From: Zobellia barbeyronii
GTDB lineage: Bacteria > Bacteroidota > Bacteroidia > Flavobacteriales > Flavobacteriaceae
DNA: 64,000 bases
NCBI RefSeq assembly: GCF_018603515.1
Contig: NZ_JACATN010000003.1
Location: 124,001 to 188,000 of the forward strand
Direction of reading: 5' to 3'
Below, piece after piece: positions 28,354 to 37,307 of the stretch. A program made the position numbers and the translations under genes. Positions within the stretch are counted from its first letter, which is position 1. Every line of letters begins with the position of its first letter. The notes beneath the pieces were generated by a model, which was given only the letters and a program-made list of their open reading frames with translations, had not been told where the DNA came from and made no database searches.

Positions 28354-29421
28354 TTGAAAACGATTAAAGATATTGCCGAAGAAGCCAAGGTTTCTACAGG
28401 CACGGTAGACCGGGTAATTCATAAACGTCCTGGAGTATCTCCTAAGACCAGGGAAAAAGTTCAGAAATTACTTGATAAGTACGATTTTGAAAGGAACATT
28501 CTCGCAAGTACATTAGCCTTCAAAAAAAAGTATAGAATTGCTACTTTAATACCATCCGTCATATCTAAAAATCATTTTTGGCATGGACCACATTTAGGAA
28601 TGAAATCCGCCGCAAAAGAAATACAAAAATATGGTGTAGAAACTCATAAGTTTTTCTTTGATCAATACGATTTAAAATCATACGAACAGGCGCTAGATAA
28701 AATTCTAGATTTGAAACCAAATGGAATTGTATTTGCCCCTTTCTTTTACAATACCTCATTAGCGTTCGTAGAGAAATTAAAAGAAAAAGAGATACCCTGT
28801 GTATTTATAAATATTGATTTAGACACTCCTGATAAGCTGACGTACATTGGTCAAAATGCGCTACAAAGTGGTTACCTGTGTGGCAAAATGATGAATTTAG
28901 TTACGAAGCCTGAAGAATCTGTGGCTATATTAACCTCTCAAAAAAATGTGGGTAGACATTTGGCGATAGAGACTAGAATAAAAGGCTTTCTAGATTACTT
29001 TTCTGACCATAGCAGTGATAAGCAAATCAAAAAAATAATCATCGATGATTTTGATACGGAAATGATTGAAAAAGCACTTTCCAGAGAATTAGAAAACGAT
29101 GAACATATTTCTGGTATTTTCGTGCCCTCAAGTGCTATTTTTATGATTGCCAGTTTTCTTGAAAGTAGAGGTCTGAATACTATTAGGACCATTGGCTATG
29201 ATACCCATATAGATAATCTTGAATACATTAGAAAAGGATCTATAGATTTCGCCATAGACCAAAACCCTTTTGAACAAGGGTATATGGGACTAAAAATACT
29301 CACAGAATACCTCCTTTTAAACAAAACACCGAAACCTAAATACAATTCGGCCATAAATATAGTTACCAAAGAAAATGTAGACTATTTTGATGTTGCAGAT
29401 ACTATTGAGTACGCCGTTTAG
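28354..29421 (+). CDS. LacI-family transcriptional regulator
   Basis: A 355-residue LacI-type repressor. The N-terminal HTH reads MKTIKDIAEEAKVSTGTVDR followed by VIHKRPGVSPKTREKVQKLL, including the hinge-type region. A periplasmic-binding-protein-like sensor domain (about 60-340) follows, with FINIDLDTPDKLTYIGQNALQSGYLCG and IRTIGYDTHIDNLEYIRKGSIDFAIDQNP. The start is TTG at 28354; no in-frame ATG lies upstream and the HTH begins immediately. A sugar effector is expected. It probably represses itself and the oxidoreductase/DUF1080 operon, because the same palindrome lies upstream of both. The haloperoxidase gene begins 39 bp after its stop. Confidence 0.9.
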   Translation: MKTIKDIAEEAKVSTGTVDRVIHKRPGVSPKTREKVQKLLDKYDFERNILASTLAFKKKYRIATLIPSVISKNHFWHGPHLGMKSAAKEIQKYGVETHKFFFDQYDLKSYEQALDKILDLKPNGIVFAPFFYNTSLAFVEKLKEKEIPCVFINIDLDTPDKLTYIGQNALQSGYLCGKMMNLVTKPEESVAILTSQKNVGRHLAIETRIKGFLDYFSDHSSDKQIKKIIIDDFDTEMIEKALSRELENDEHISGIFVPSSAIFMIASFLESRGLNTIRTIGYDTHIDNLEYIRKGSIDFAIDQNPFEQGYMGLKILTEYLLLNKTPKPKYNSAINIVTKENVDYFDVADTIEYAV

Positions 29422-29460
29422 ATTAAATTACCGAGTAGCATTTTACGCAGAGAGTACCCC

Positions 29461-31632
29461 ATGAAAAAACTTCTACTATTACTTCTTTTCTTTGCCGTAT
29501 GTACGGCTAATGCGCAACAATCCGTTGCCAGACAGTGGAATGAAGTATTACTAGACGCCATACGTTCTGATTATGCCAGACCAACGGTACATGCTCGTAA
29601 TCTGCACCACAGTTCCGTAGTAATGTATGACGCTTGGGCACTATTTGATGATAGCGCACAAACCGTCTTTCTTGGACAGACTTATGGCAATTATGATTGT
29701 AATTTTAATGGAATTCTACAGCCAGAAAATTTAGATACTGCTCGCCATGAAATCATGAGCTATGCCCTATATAGGCTATTAATACACCGTTTTTCTACCT
29801 CTCCCGGGGCGACTGAAACCCTAAATAATGTACAAGACTTATTTCTGTCCTTTGGATACGATCCCTTGTTTATATCTACAGATTACAGCACTGGTTCTTA
29901 TGCCGCTTTAGGAAACTATTTAGGCAATGAAATGATTGCTTTTGGTAACCAAGATGGTTCCAATGAAAATTTAGAATATGGCAACCAACTTTACGGACCT
30001 AGCAACCCTCCCTTGGTCCTATCAGAATACCAAGATATTACGGATATAGATCCAAACCATTGGCAGCCGCTATCATTTGACCTTTTTATAGACCAATCTG
30101 GAAATTCAGTGCCTGTGGCCATTCCCGATTTTCTAGGCCCTGAATGGGGCGCTGTTATTCCTTTTGCTTTAGATGAAGCCAACTTACAAATTAAGAATAA
30201 CGGTTTTGATTCGCATTTGTATTTTGACACGCAAGCACCTCCTCTAATAGAAAATTCTATGGCAGATGGGCTTAGCGATCCGTATAAATGGAATTTTACT
30301 TTAGTAGCCGCATGGTCTGCACATTTAGACCCAGAAGACCCTACGGAAATAGATATATCACCGGCCGCATTAGGTAATGTTAATATTGACACCTACCCTA
30401 CTTCATTTGAAGCGTACAAAACTTTCTATGATCTTATTGAAGGTGGAGATACGGGAAAAGGTCACAAACTTAATCCGTATACTAACCAGCCTTACGAACC
30501 TCAACTTGTAAAACGTTCGGACTATACAAGAGTCCTTGCGGAATTCTGGGCAGATGGACCCGATTCTGAAACTCCTCCCGGCCATTGGTTTACCATCTTA
30601 AATTATGTGAGCGACCATCCTTTACTTGAGAAAAAAATTAAGGGAGAAGGTTTTACCATGACCAATTTAGAATGGGACGTAAAATCTTATTTAGCCCTTG
30701 GTGGAGCCATGCATGACGCGGCTATTTCTACTTGGGGTATTAAGGGTTATTATGATTATGTCAGACCTATTTCGGCCATTAGGTATATGGCAGGCAAAGG
30801 GCAAAGTAGCAACTCTGAATTACCCAGTTTTGACCCACACGGTATTCCTCTAATCCCTAATTTAATTGATATTATTGATGAAAATGATCCATTGGCGGGA
30901 CCTGCGGGAGAATTTGTTGGAGAAATCAAGATTAAGGCATGGCGAGGTCCAGATTTTATAAACGACCCAGAAAATGATGTTGCCGGTGTCGGGTGGATAT
31001 TAGGAACGCATTGGTGGCCCTACCAACGGGGAACTTTTGTAACTCCTCCTTTTGCTGGTTATATTTCTGGCCATTCCACCTTTTCTAGGGCTGCCGCAGA
31101 AGTTATGACACTACTGACCGGAGATGCTTTTTTTCCTGGAGGGATGGGAACTTTTGACATTAAGGCAAATGAATTTTTGGTGTTTGAAAACGGCCCTTCC
31201 AAAGACTTAACCTTGCAATGGGCAACCTATAGAGATGCTTCTGACCAAACTAGCCTTTCCAGAATTTGGGGTGGAATTCACCCTCCTATAGACGACATTC
31301 CTGGACGATTAATGGGTGATGAAATAGGAAAGCAAGCCTTCGCTAAAGCGGAGCTTCTTTTTGGGGTTAAAACATATTCCGAGGATGGTGACGATAACGC
31401 TGTGCTGTTTCCGATACCTTTTCAACAAGAAATGAATCTAGCTACTGACATCACGGGGGAATGTACTGTGCAGCTTTATAGTTTAAACGGAGAATTATCT
31501 TTTTCCGAAAACATAAATTTCAACGAAAAATCAAAAATAGAAACTCCTAGCCTTTCTTCAGGAATGTATATTTTAACTATTACTAATAGCGATGGAACTA
31601 CTGTCCACCGTCAAAAAGTAATCAGGCAATAA
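29461..31632 (+). CDS. Vanadium-dependent haloperoxidase-family (PAP2-like) secreted protein with T9SS tail
   Basis: Secreted enzyme of 723 residues. The signal peptide ends near TANAQ (residue 19). All vanadate-pocket residues of the haloperoxidase/acid-phosphatase superfamily can be seen: Lys428 and Arg435 in KGYYDYVRPIS, Ser536-Gly537-His538 in GYISGHSTFSRAA, and Arg601 and His607 in SRIWGGIHPPIDD. The final ~75 residues (VLFPIPFQQEMN ... SLSSGMYILTITNSDG ... KVIRQ) form a type IX secretion sorting domain. It could oxidise halides with hydrogen peroxide or act as a phosphatase; it is longer than the characterised Zobellia iodoperoxidases as I remember them. It lies 39 bp after lacI and is probably cotranscribed. 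Confidence 0.85.
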   Translation: MKKLLLLLLFFAVCTANAQQSVARQWNEVLLDAIRSDYARPTVHARNLHHSSVVMYDAWALFDDSAQTVFLGQTYGNYDCNFNGILQPENLDTARHEIMSYALYRLLIHRFSTSPGATETLNNVQDLFLSFGYDPLFISTDYSTGSYAALGNYLGNEMIAFGNQDGSNENLEYGNQLYGPSNPPLVLSEYQDITDIDPNHWQPLSFDLFIDQSGNSVPVAIPDFLGPEWGAVIPFALDEANLQIKNNGFDSHLYFDTQAPPLIENSMADGLSDPYKWNFTLVAAWSAHLDPEDPTEIDISPAALGNVNIDTYPTSFEAYKTFYDLIEGGDTGKGHKLNPYTNQPYEPQLVKRSDYTRVLAEFWADGPDSETPPGHWFTILNYVSDHPLLEKKIKGEGFTMTNLEWDVKSYLALGGAMHDAAISTWGIKGYYDYVRPISAIRYMAGKGQSSNSELPSFDPHGIPLIPNLIDIIDENDPLAGPAGEFVGEIKIKAWRGPDFINDPENDVAGVGWILGTHWWPYQRGTFVTPPFAGYISGHSTFSRAAAEVMTLLTGDAFFPGGMGTFDIKANEFLVFENGPSKDLTLQWATYRDASDQTSLSRIWGGIHPPIDDIPGRLMGDEIGKQAFAKAELLFGVKTYSEDGDDNAVLFPIPFQQEMNLATDITGECTVQLYSLNGELSFSENINFNEKSKIETPSLSSGMYILTITNSDGTTVHRQKVIRQ

Positions 31633-31675
31633 GTACTAACACTTATCCTTTTATCAATCCATTGATAAAACCGAC

Positions 31676-31712
31676 ATAAAAAAAGTCCGTATGAAAACTT
31701 CATACGGACTAA
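31676..31712 (-). terminator. Terminator of the oxidoreductase/DUF1080 operon
   Basis: Perfect 12-bp arms AGTCCGTATGAA (31684-31695) and TTCATACGGACT (31699-31710). On the minus strand seven T follow. The operon ends at 31765. Confidence 0.88.
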
Positions 31713-31764
31713 AAAAAACTAACAAAAAAAATCAATTAGCTCATAACCTCCTGGTTACAAAGCT

Positions 31765-33093
31765 TTATAATTTTGGCTCCCAACCTTGGGCATATTCCCT
31801 TTTCCAGCTGGCCATAGCCTTTTCATTATTTAAAATCTTACCCGTAGTCTGGTCAATTTTTATGGTTTCTCCTGCATCCTGAGCAATATTACCTAAATGG
31901 CACAGCATAGTTGAAATACTAGCATCCTGGATATCCGAGTGAAGGGATTTATCCGTTCTTATAGCTTCAAAGAAGTTCCCTACATGGTTTACATCTAATT
32001 GCCCCTGCCCCATTGTATTGGTAGTTGCACTTTCTGCTCCCTCTTTTTCTTCCTTTAAAAGGTTACCATCTAAATCATACAGCTTATAAAAATTACGATC
32101 TAACTGAATAATACCTTTACTACCGTAAATGGTAGCACCACGACCTGGTTGGTTTGGTATTATTTTACCACGGCTATGACCTGTCCACGTAATGAATTTA
32201 TCATCTTGATACTTATAGGTAACCTGCTGGTTGTCTACGAACTGCCAATCATCATCAAAAGTGTACTTACCACCAAAAGAAGTAACACTCTCTGGAAGGT
32301 CTACACCCAATGCCCAACGGCATAAATCAATTTCATGTGTACCATTATTATGTACCTCTCCTGTACCCCAAGTCTTAAACCAGTGCCAGTTGTACGGGTG
32401 TATATTATCTCTGTAATTTTCTCTTGGTGCAGGGCCTTGCCACATATCCCAATCTAACGTATCCGGAGCAGCTATTTCATTACCTTTTCCAATAGAACCA
32501 CGGTTATTACTATAATACGCCTCACCCTTATAAACTTCACCTATTACACCATCTCTAATGTCCTGCACTCCCATTATAGAAGTCTTTGCGGACCTTTGCT
32601 GGTTACCCATCTGTACTTTTTTACCGTACTTTTTATGAGCTGCTACCAACAAATCGTTCTCATAAGGGTTGTGGCTACATGGTTTTTCTACATACACGTG
32701 TTTTCCTGCCTGTAAAGCCATTATGGCCATAGGAGCATGCCAATGTTCTGGTGTGGCAATAAATACCGCATCTACATCTTTATCCTCTAAAACTTTTCTA
32801 AAATCCTTTTCATTTTTTGGGATGTAACCAATATTTTCTTGGCACCATAAATTGTGCTCTTCAAGTATAATTTCATCTACATCACAACTATAAATAATCT
32901 TAGCATTTTTTTGCTCGTGGATTGCCATTACATGTGCCTTGGCTCTACTACGAACGCCAATAATAGCACAGTTAATATGGTCGTTAGCACCAAGAATATT
33001 TGCATTGGCCATAGATGGTAAAATAAGGCCGCTAAATGATAAGGCTACTGAACCTGTTGCCGTTTTCTTTATAAAATTCCTTCTTGTCGTCAT
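31765..33093 (-). CDS. Tat-exported Gfo/Idh/MocA-family oxidoreductase
   Basis: NAD-dependent oxidoreductase of 442 residues. The Tat signal TTRRNFIKK is followed by a hydrophobic stretch (GSVALSFSGLILPSMANA). The Rossmann fold shows INCAIIGVRSRAKAHV and VDAVFIATPEHWHAPMAIMA. The conserved EKP motif is in HVYVEKPCSHN. The substrate domain has GEVHNNGTHEIDLCRWALG with the metal/substrate His. In this family, periplasmic members oxidise sugar 3-hydroxyls. Its ATG overlaps the stop of the DUF1080 gene (TAATG), so the two are translationally coupled. Likely function: oxidation of a disaccharide or glycoside to its 3-keto form. Confidence 0.9.
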   Translation of the reverse strand: MTTRRNFIKKTATGSVALSFSGLILPSMANANILGANDHINCAIIGVRSRAKAHVMAIHEQKNAKIIYSCDVDEIILEEHNLWCQENIGYIPKNEKDFRKVLEDKDVDAVFIATPEHWHAPMAIMALQAGKHVYVEKPCSHNPYENDLLVAAHKKYGKKVQMGNQQRSAKTSIMGVQDIRDGVIGEVYKGEAYYSNNRGSIGKGNEIAAPDTLDWDMWQGPAPRENYRDNIHPYNWHWFKTWGTGEVHNNGTHEIDLCRWALGVDLPESVTSFGGKYTFDDDWQFVDNQQVTYKYQDDKFITWTGHSRGKIIPNQPGRGATIYGSKGIIQLDRNFYKLYDLDGNLLKEEKEGAESATTNTMGQGQLDVNHVGNFFEAIRTDKSLHSDIQDASISTMLCHLGNIAQDAGETIKIDQTTGKILNNEKAMASWKREYAQGWEPKL

Positions 33094-34499
33094 TATTTAT
33101 CGGCTTTAGGTGTTTTTATTTGAATGTTTTTGAAGCTAACTCTGTCTCCGTGGTCTTGCAATAAAATTTGACCATTATCTAACTCACCAAAATTTGGCCA
33201 CTTAGCATATTTACTCTCAGAAACTAACTTTCTATAGGCATCACTCTTACGGTCATACTCTAATACTTTAGCTCCGTTAAGGTAATGCTCAACGTGATTT
33301 CCTTTTGATATGATGTGTGCTGTGTTCCACTCACCAATTGCTTTAATTGGCTTCTTAGGGTCCGCTTTTATCAAGTCATAAAGAGAAGAAACCGTACGGC
33401 TACCTTCATGGTTTCCTTTTTTTGCATCTGGGTGCTTTGCATCATCTAAAATCTGATACTCCAAACCTATTGAAGAACCTTCTCCTTTATTTATATTGGT
33501 ATCTACGTAATATTTAATTCCGCTATTGGCTCCTTCCGTTAATTTGAAATCGACTTTAATTTCAAAATCACCATAGTTTTCCTTGGTAACGATATCACCA
33601 CCTGCAGTAGATTCTTCTCCACCGGAAGACAAGACCGTAAGGATACCATCTTTAATTTCCCAACCTTTATCTGGAAAGCTTTCTAATTTAGCTCCTCTCC
33701 AACCGTCTGTAGTAGCACCGTCCCAAAGTAATTCCCAACCTTGATCTTGTTCATTTTTAGTAAGTTTATTTGCCATATTAACTGCTGGCAAAGGGCTCTT
33801 TTCTGAATATTTAGGTAAATCGTCAGTAATGATTTTAATGTTTTTCCATACAATTTCAGTACCTGGTTTTTTATCATCATGTATAGAATGCACCTGCAAG
33901 CCAATAAATCCACTTGCCGTTTGGCTATCAATTAAATGAGATGCTGGTACCCCATTAATCCAAGTTTTTAAGGTATCACCAATAGCTTCAATGCGGTAAT
34001 GATTCCAATCATTTTGTTTAAAAGCCTGCTTTGCCTTTGTATTGCTATCAGGTAGCGGGTGCAACCAACCTCTACGGGCTTCATCATAAATACCTGCACT
34101 CCAAGCACGATCAGATGGATCAATTTCTACTTGATACCCGTGTATTCTTCCATTCATATAATACGGAAAACTGTTACTACGAATCTGGATACCTGAGTTC
34201 ATTGATGGATCTACTTTATAATCCAACTCCAAGATAAAATCACCATACATCTTATCAGATGTCATAAAGGAATTTGGCGTGTTGCTTACCGTTGTTCCTA
34301 CGATTGTATTATCTCTAACTTCATAAATAGCTTCACCTCCTTTTTGGGTCCACCCCGTTAAGGTTTCACCATCAAAAAGTTCAGTCCATGGGGTTTCTTC
34401 TTTTTGAGCCTGACAGCTTATAAAAAAACTTGATGCCATTAACAACATTGCGCTGTTGTACCCAAAGGATTTTAATTTACTTGTGTTTAAATACTTCAT
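33093..34499 (-). CDS. Double-DUF1080 (3-keto-glycoside hydrolase-like) lipoprotein
   Basis: A lipoprotein of 468 residues from ATG 34499 (the TTG at 34505 is just before it). The lipobox FFISC gives a lipid Cys near residue 29. Two DUF1080 (PF06439) concanavalin-like domains follow in tandem: PWTELFDGETLTGWTQKG to VWKNIKII (about 37-225) and QGWELLWDGATTDGWRGAK to VSFKNIQIKT (about 250-465). Each has the conserved N-terminal LFDG/LWDG and GWEIKDG-type strands. DUF1080 enzymes cleave 3-keto-glycosides in a pathway where a Gfo/Idh enzyme first oxidises C3. The overlapping downstream gene is such an oxidoreductase. Two tandem copies in one protein are unusual. Confidence 0.87.
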   Translation of the reverse strand: MKYLNTSKLKSFGYNSAMLLMASSFFISCQAQKEETPWTELFDGETLTGWTQKGGEAIYEVRDNTIVGTTVSNTPNSFMTSDKMYGDFILELDYKVDPSMNSGIQIRSNSFPYYMNGRIHGYQVEIDPSDRAWSAGIYDEARRGWLHPLPDSNTKAKQAFKQNDWNHYRIEAIGDTLKTWINGVPASHLIDSQTASGFIGLQVHSIHDDKKPGTEIVWKNIKIITDDLPKYSEKSPLPAVNMANKLTKNEQDQGWELLWDGATTDGWRGAKLESFPDKGWEIKDGILTVLSSGGEESTAGGDIVTKENYGDFEIKVDFKLTEGANSGIKYYVDTNINKGEGSSIGLEYQILDDAKHPDAKKGNHEGSRTVSSLYDLIKADPKKPIKAIGEWNTAHIISKGNHVEHYLNGAKVLEYDRKSDAYRKLVSESKYAKWPNFGELDNGQILLQDHGDRVSFKNIQIKTPKADK

Positions 34500-35161
34500 T
34501 TTCAATTGTTCTAAGTTGTTTTGATATTTATGATTACCTTGAATACAGCCTATTCTCCTTTACTACATTATGTTTCTAATTCAAATATAAATTTGACTTA
34601 AGATTACAAGCTTTTAAAAATAATTACCCATTCCGCAAAATAACAATTATCAGCAACCACGCTTCACAACTACTATTAGCTGCTTAAAATCAATTATTTG
34701 ATTAAAAAAATCAATCCTATTTTGCAATAAAAAGTAAGAACTTTATTTTACGAATATAATTTCCCAACCTCAAATAACCTAGTAAAAAGTCTTAAAATGT
34801 GTGCGCACACAGATAACAATCGTGTTCGGACACGAGATAAATATTAAGATTACGTTAGAAATACCTCAAATAATTACCGATTACGCATTTTAATCACAAC
34901 TCCATCAGTTCCTTTTGTGATACTTTTTAACTCCTCTTGACTTACCGTTTTGAAGAGAAAATCCTATTTGAGTTAATATATATTTTAATCCGTTCCTGCC
35001 ATTTAGTACAAAAACAATATTTTCGCTTTCAAATTCCCCTAAAAAAAATTTAAAAAGTAAGCTCCAAAAGGGTGATACTTGACGTATATAAAAAAGTAAT
35101 TATGTTTTTCCTTTAAAATCTGGGCAAGTAGTTTTAGATATACAAGCAAAGACATTATTTG
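34500..35161. other. Intergenic region upstream of the DUF1080 operon
   Basis: 660 bp A/T-rich divergent spacer. It holds two LacI-type operators (34798-34834) and the promoters of both flanking units. No gene or hairpin terminator was seen. Confidence 0.55.
34798..34834. promoter_or_regulatory. Two tandem LacI-type operators upstream of the DUF1080 operon
   Basis: TGTGTGCGCACACA (34798-34811) is a perfect palindrome with central CG. CGTGTTCGGACACG (34821-34834) is a near-perfect one. The centres are 23 bp apart, about two helical turns, so two dimers could bind the same face. Both match the site upstream of lacI. Confidence 0.72.
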
Positions 35162-35623
35162 ATGACCAATCAAAAACAGAAAATAGATATGACTCTTAAC
35201 CTTTATTTAGCGGACGATGATAAAGAGGACCGCGAATTGTTTGTGGAAGCTATTGATGAAATCAAAATAGCTACTAAAGTAACTCAGTTTGATAATGGTG
35301 TAGATCTTATGGACAATCTATTCTCTACAACAGATTTGCCGGATGCTGTTTTCTTAGATTTACACATGCCACTTATGAACGGTTTTGAGTGTTTAACAGA
35401 TATTAGGAACTTTTCTAGATTTGACGGTATTAAGGTTATTGTCTACTCTACCTCTTACCTTCAAAGAGAAGTAAACCAATTGCAGGCAGATGGCGCAAAC
35501 CAGTATATTCAGAAACCCTCTTCTTTTGATGACCTAAAAATTATGCTTCACAAGAGCTTATTATCTATGGTTCATAAAGATAAAGAAGAAGCTAATCCTG
35601 GCCAATTTGTTATTTTGGTTTAA
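35162..35623 (+). CDS. Single-domain response regulator (REC only)
   Basis: A 153-residue CheY-like receiver domain with no output domain, ATG 35162 (a TTG directly precedes it). Acidic pocket ADDD near residue 17-19. The phospho-acceptor is Asp66 in VFLDLHMPLMNGFE. Conserved Ser/Thr in IVYSTSY and Lys in YIQKPSSFDD. It is of the Rcp1-like type that often follows bacteriophytochrome or PAS kinases, but no kinase is nearby, so its partner is elsewhere. Similar in plan to the receiver at 36454, on the other side of the YSC84 gene. Confidence 0.9.
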   Translation: MTNQKQKIDMTLNLYLADDDKEDRELFVEAIDEIKIATKVTQFDNGVDLMDNLFSTTDLPDAVFLDLHMPLMNGFECLTDIRNFSRFDGIKVIVYSTSYLQREVNQLQADGANQYIQKPSSFDDLKIMLHKSLLSMVHKDKEEANPGQFVILV

Positions 35624-35793
35624 CTGAATTTTCACCCCATTATCTAACAGGATTATATTGACTTTAATCCTATTAATTTTGCCTCAAAAACTTCTTTTTT
35701 TTGAATCATAATTATAACTTTTAGCGCTAATCTAAGCTACGATCGCCCTGTACTTTTGTATCAGAATTAATGTTTAATCTAAATATTATTGAT

Positions 35794-36342
35794 ATGAAAA
35801 TGACAAAATCTATTTTAATAGCAGCTACATTCCTTTTTACTCTAGGAGCATCCGCACAAGATAAAGATGACCAAAGGGTAATGGCAGATGCTGAGAATGC
35901 AAAAGCTAAACTACAACAGTCTAACAAAGGCCTAGACATGTTTTTTGACAATGCTTCTGGCTATGTAATTTTCCCTAATGTTGGTGAAGGCGGACTAATT
36001 GTAGGTGGTGCTTCCGGTAATGGCGTACTGTATGAAAACGGAAAAGCAGTTGGTATGGCCGATTTAAAAAAATTGGATATAGGCCTACAAGCTGGTGGAC
36101 AAGCCTTAACTGAAATTATTTTCTTTGAAACTGAAGATGCTTTAGAAAGATTTAAACAAGATAAATTTGAATTTTCTGCCGAGGCTACTGCTGTAGTATT
36201 GAAAAAAGGAGTTGCTGCCAATGCAAGCTATGACGACGGTGTTGTTGTATTTGCCAAGCCAAAAAAAGGATTGATGGCTGACCTTTCTGTAGGTGGACAA
36301 AAGTTCAACTATACTGAAATGAAGAATATTACAAAGAAATAA
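35794..36342 (+). CDS. YSC84/SYLF-domain secreted protein
   Basis: A 182-residue exported protein starting at ATG 35794 (an ATG at 35770 adds 8 residues ahead of the signal). The signal peptide ends at GASAQ. The lipid-binding SYLF/YSC84 domain follows: GLDMFFDNASGYVIFPNVGEGGLIVGGASGNGVLYENGK, DIGLQAGGQALTEIIFFETED and KKGVAANASYDDGVVVFAKPKKGLMADLSVGGQKF (segments shown are read as separate strands). The role is probably periplasmic or membrane lipid binding. A monocistronic gene with its own terminator. Confidence 0.86.
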   Translation: MKMTKSILIAATFLFTLGASAQDKDDQRVMADAENAKAKLQQSNKGLDMFFDNASGYVIFPNVGEGGLIVGGASGNGVLYENGKAVGMADLKKLDIGLQAGGQALTEIIFFETEDALERFKQDKFEFSAEATAVVLKKGVAANASYDDGVVVFAKPKKGLMADLSVGGQKFNYTEMKNITKK

Positions 36343-36357
36343 TATCTTATTTCTTAA

Positions 36358-36392
36358 TGAAAAAGCCGGTCTAACGACCGGCTTTTTTTTAT
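36358..36392. terminator. Bidirectional terminator after the YSC84 gene
   Basis: AAAAAGCCGGTC pairs with GACCGGCTTTTT around TAAC, with an eight-T run on the plus strand and five T on the minus strand. It serves the convergent receiver gene too. Confidence 0.9.
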
Positions 36393-36453
36393 CTCCGTTT
36401 TCAAAACCTACCTCCTCGCCTACTTCAAAAAGAGACAACAAAGCAAAGTCAGA

Positions 36454-36849
36454 TTAAAAAAGGTGTGTATTGATTATTTCTGTCAACTGCTTTTTCATTG
36501 CGTTATAAGACCTAGACTTGGTAACGAACATATTGGCTCCCAAATCCAAACAACGCAATTGGTCTTTGGGGTTACTTGTAGTAGAATACATAATTACGGG
36601 TATTTCCGTAAAATGTGTATTTTTTCTAATTCTGGTCAAACATTCCGCGCCACTAACTACAGGCATATTCAAATCTAAAAATATAATTTTGGGTAAAATG
36701 AAAATATCCCCAGTCAACCTTTTCAAAAAAGACGGTCCGTTTTCATAAGACTCCACAGGCAGCATCGGAAAAAGCTCTTCCATGGCTTCTTGAAACAACA
36801 TGCGGTCGTCTTCATCATCATCAATATAAATAAGTGGTCCGGTATTCAT
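36454..36849 (-). CDS. Single-domain response regulator (REC only)
   Basis: A 131-residue CheY-like receiver. Acidic pocket YIDDDEDDR at residues 8-16. The phospho-acceptor is Asp59 in IIFLDLNMPVVSGAE. Conserved IMYSTT and VTKSRSYN (Lys switch). No output domain. Together with the receiver at 35162 it may form part of a phosphorelay, perhaps for a general stress response; no cognate kinase lies in this window. ATG at 36849. Confidence 0.9.
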   Translation of the reverse strand: MNTGPLIYIDDDEDDRMLFQEAMEELFPMLPVESYENGPSFLKRLTGDIFILPKIIFLDLNMPVVSGAECLTRIRKNTHFTEIPVIMYSTTSNPKDQLRCLDLGANMFVTKSRSYNAMKKQLTEIINTHLF

Positions 36850-37307
36850 AATTAGCTCATTATCAACATACCCTGTAAAAGTTATATAGCTGTTTTAGGG
36901 AGGCCAAAGATAACCTCCAACTTTATTCAACAATCACCATACTAGATAATTAGCAAATATTTATTGTTCTGATAAAATCATTGGCAATTCTTAATTAAAA
37001 AACAGTATCAAGGCCCTAAAACGCCTATCTAGGGTATTATTTTACTAATTCTTCAATTCTCTCCAATCCTAAGCTGTAAGTATTGCCTTCAGATTACTAA
37101 AGATTTATATATTTCACCCTCTTTTATCAGCTCTATCTATAAAAATGAATACAAAATTACAAGTACCGTTATCAGCCATTTATAGGGTTAATATTTAGCG
37201 GATTAGGGTTATTTATAAGCCCTCCTTTTTTACCTACTAATTCCGTTTCAATGTATTTTTGATAAGACACTTATGAGCTCCTTTTGCTTATAAAAAATAC
37301 GAATATT
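36850..37307. other. Divergent intergenic region upstream of the GH13 gene
   Basis: 458 bp A/T-rich spacer between divergent genes. No small ORF, repeat, or strong hairpin seen; two promoters are expected here. Confidence 0.45.

Noticed and set aside
31651-31671. TTTATCAAT/ATTGATAAA palindrome after the haloperoxidase gene
   Set aside because: It is A/T-only at the stem and followed by only four A and no T-run, so it is not a convincing terminator; no partner sites found.
35750-35759. TACTTTTG as a flavobacterial -7 promoter element before the YSC84 gene
   Set aside because: The -7 pattern TAnnTTTG fits, but no TTG/TTTG -33 element lies at the right distance, so it was not listed as a promoter.
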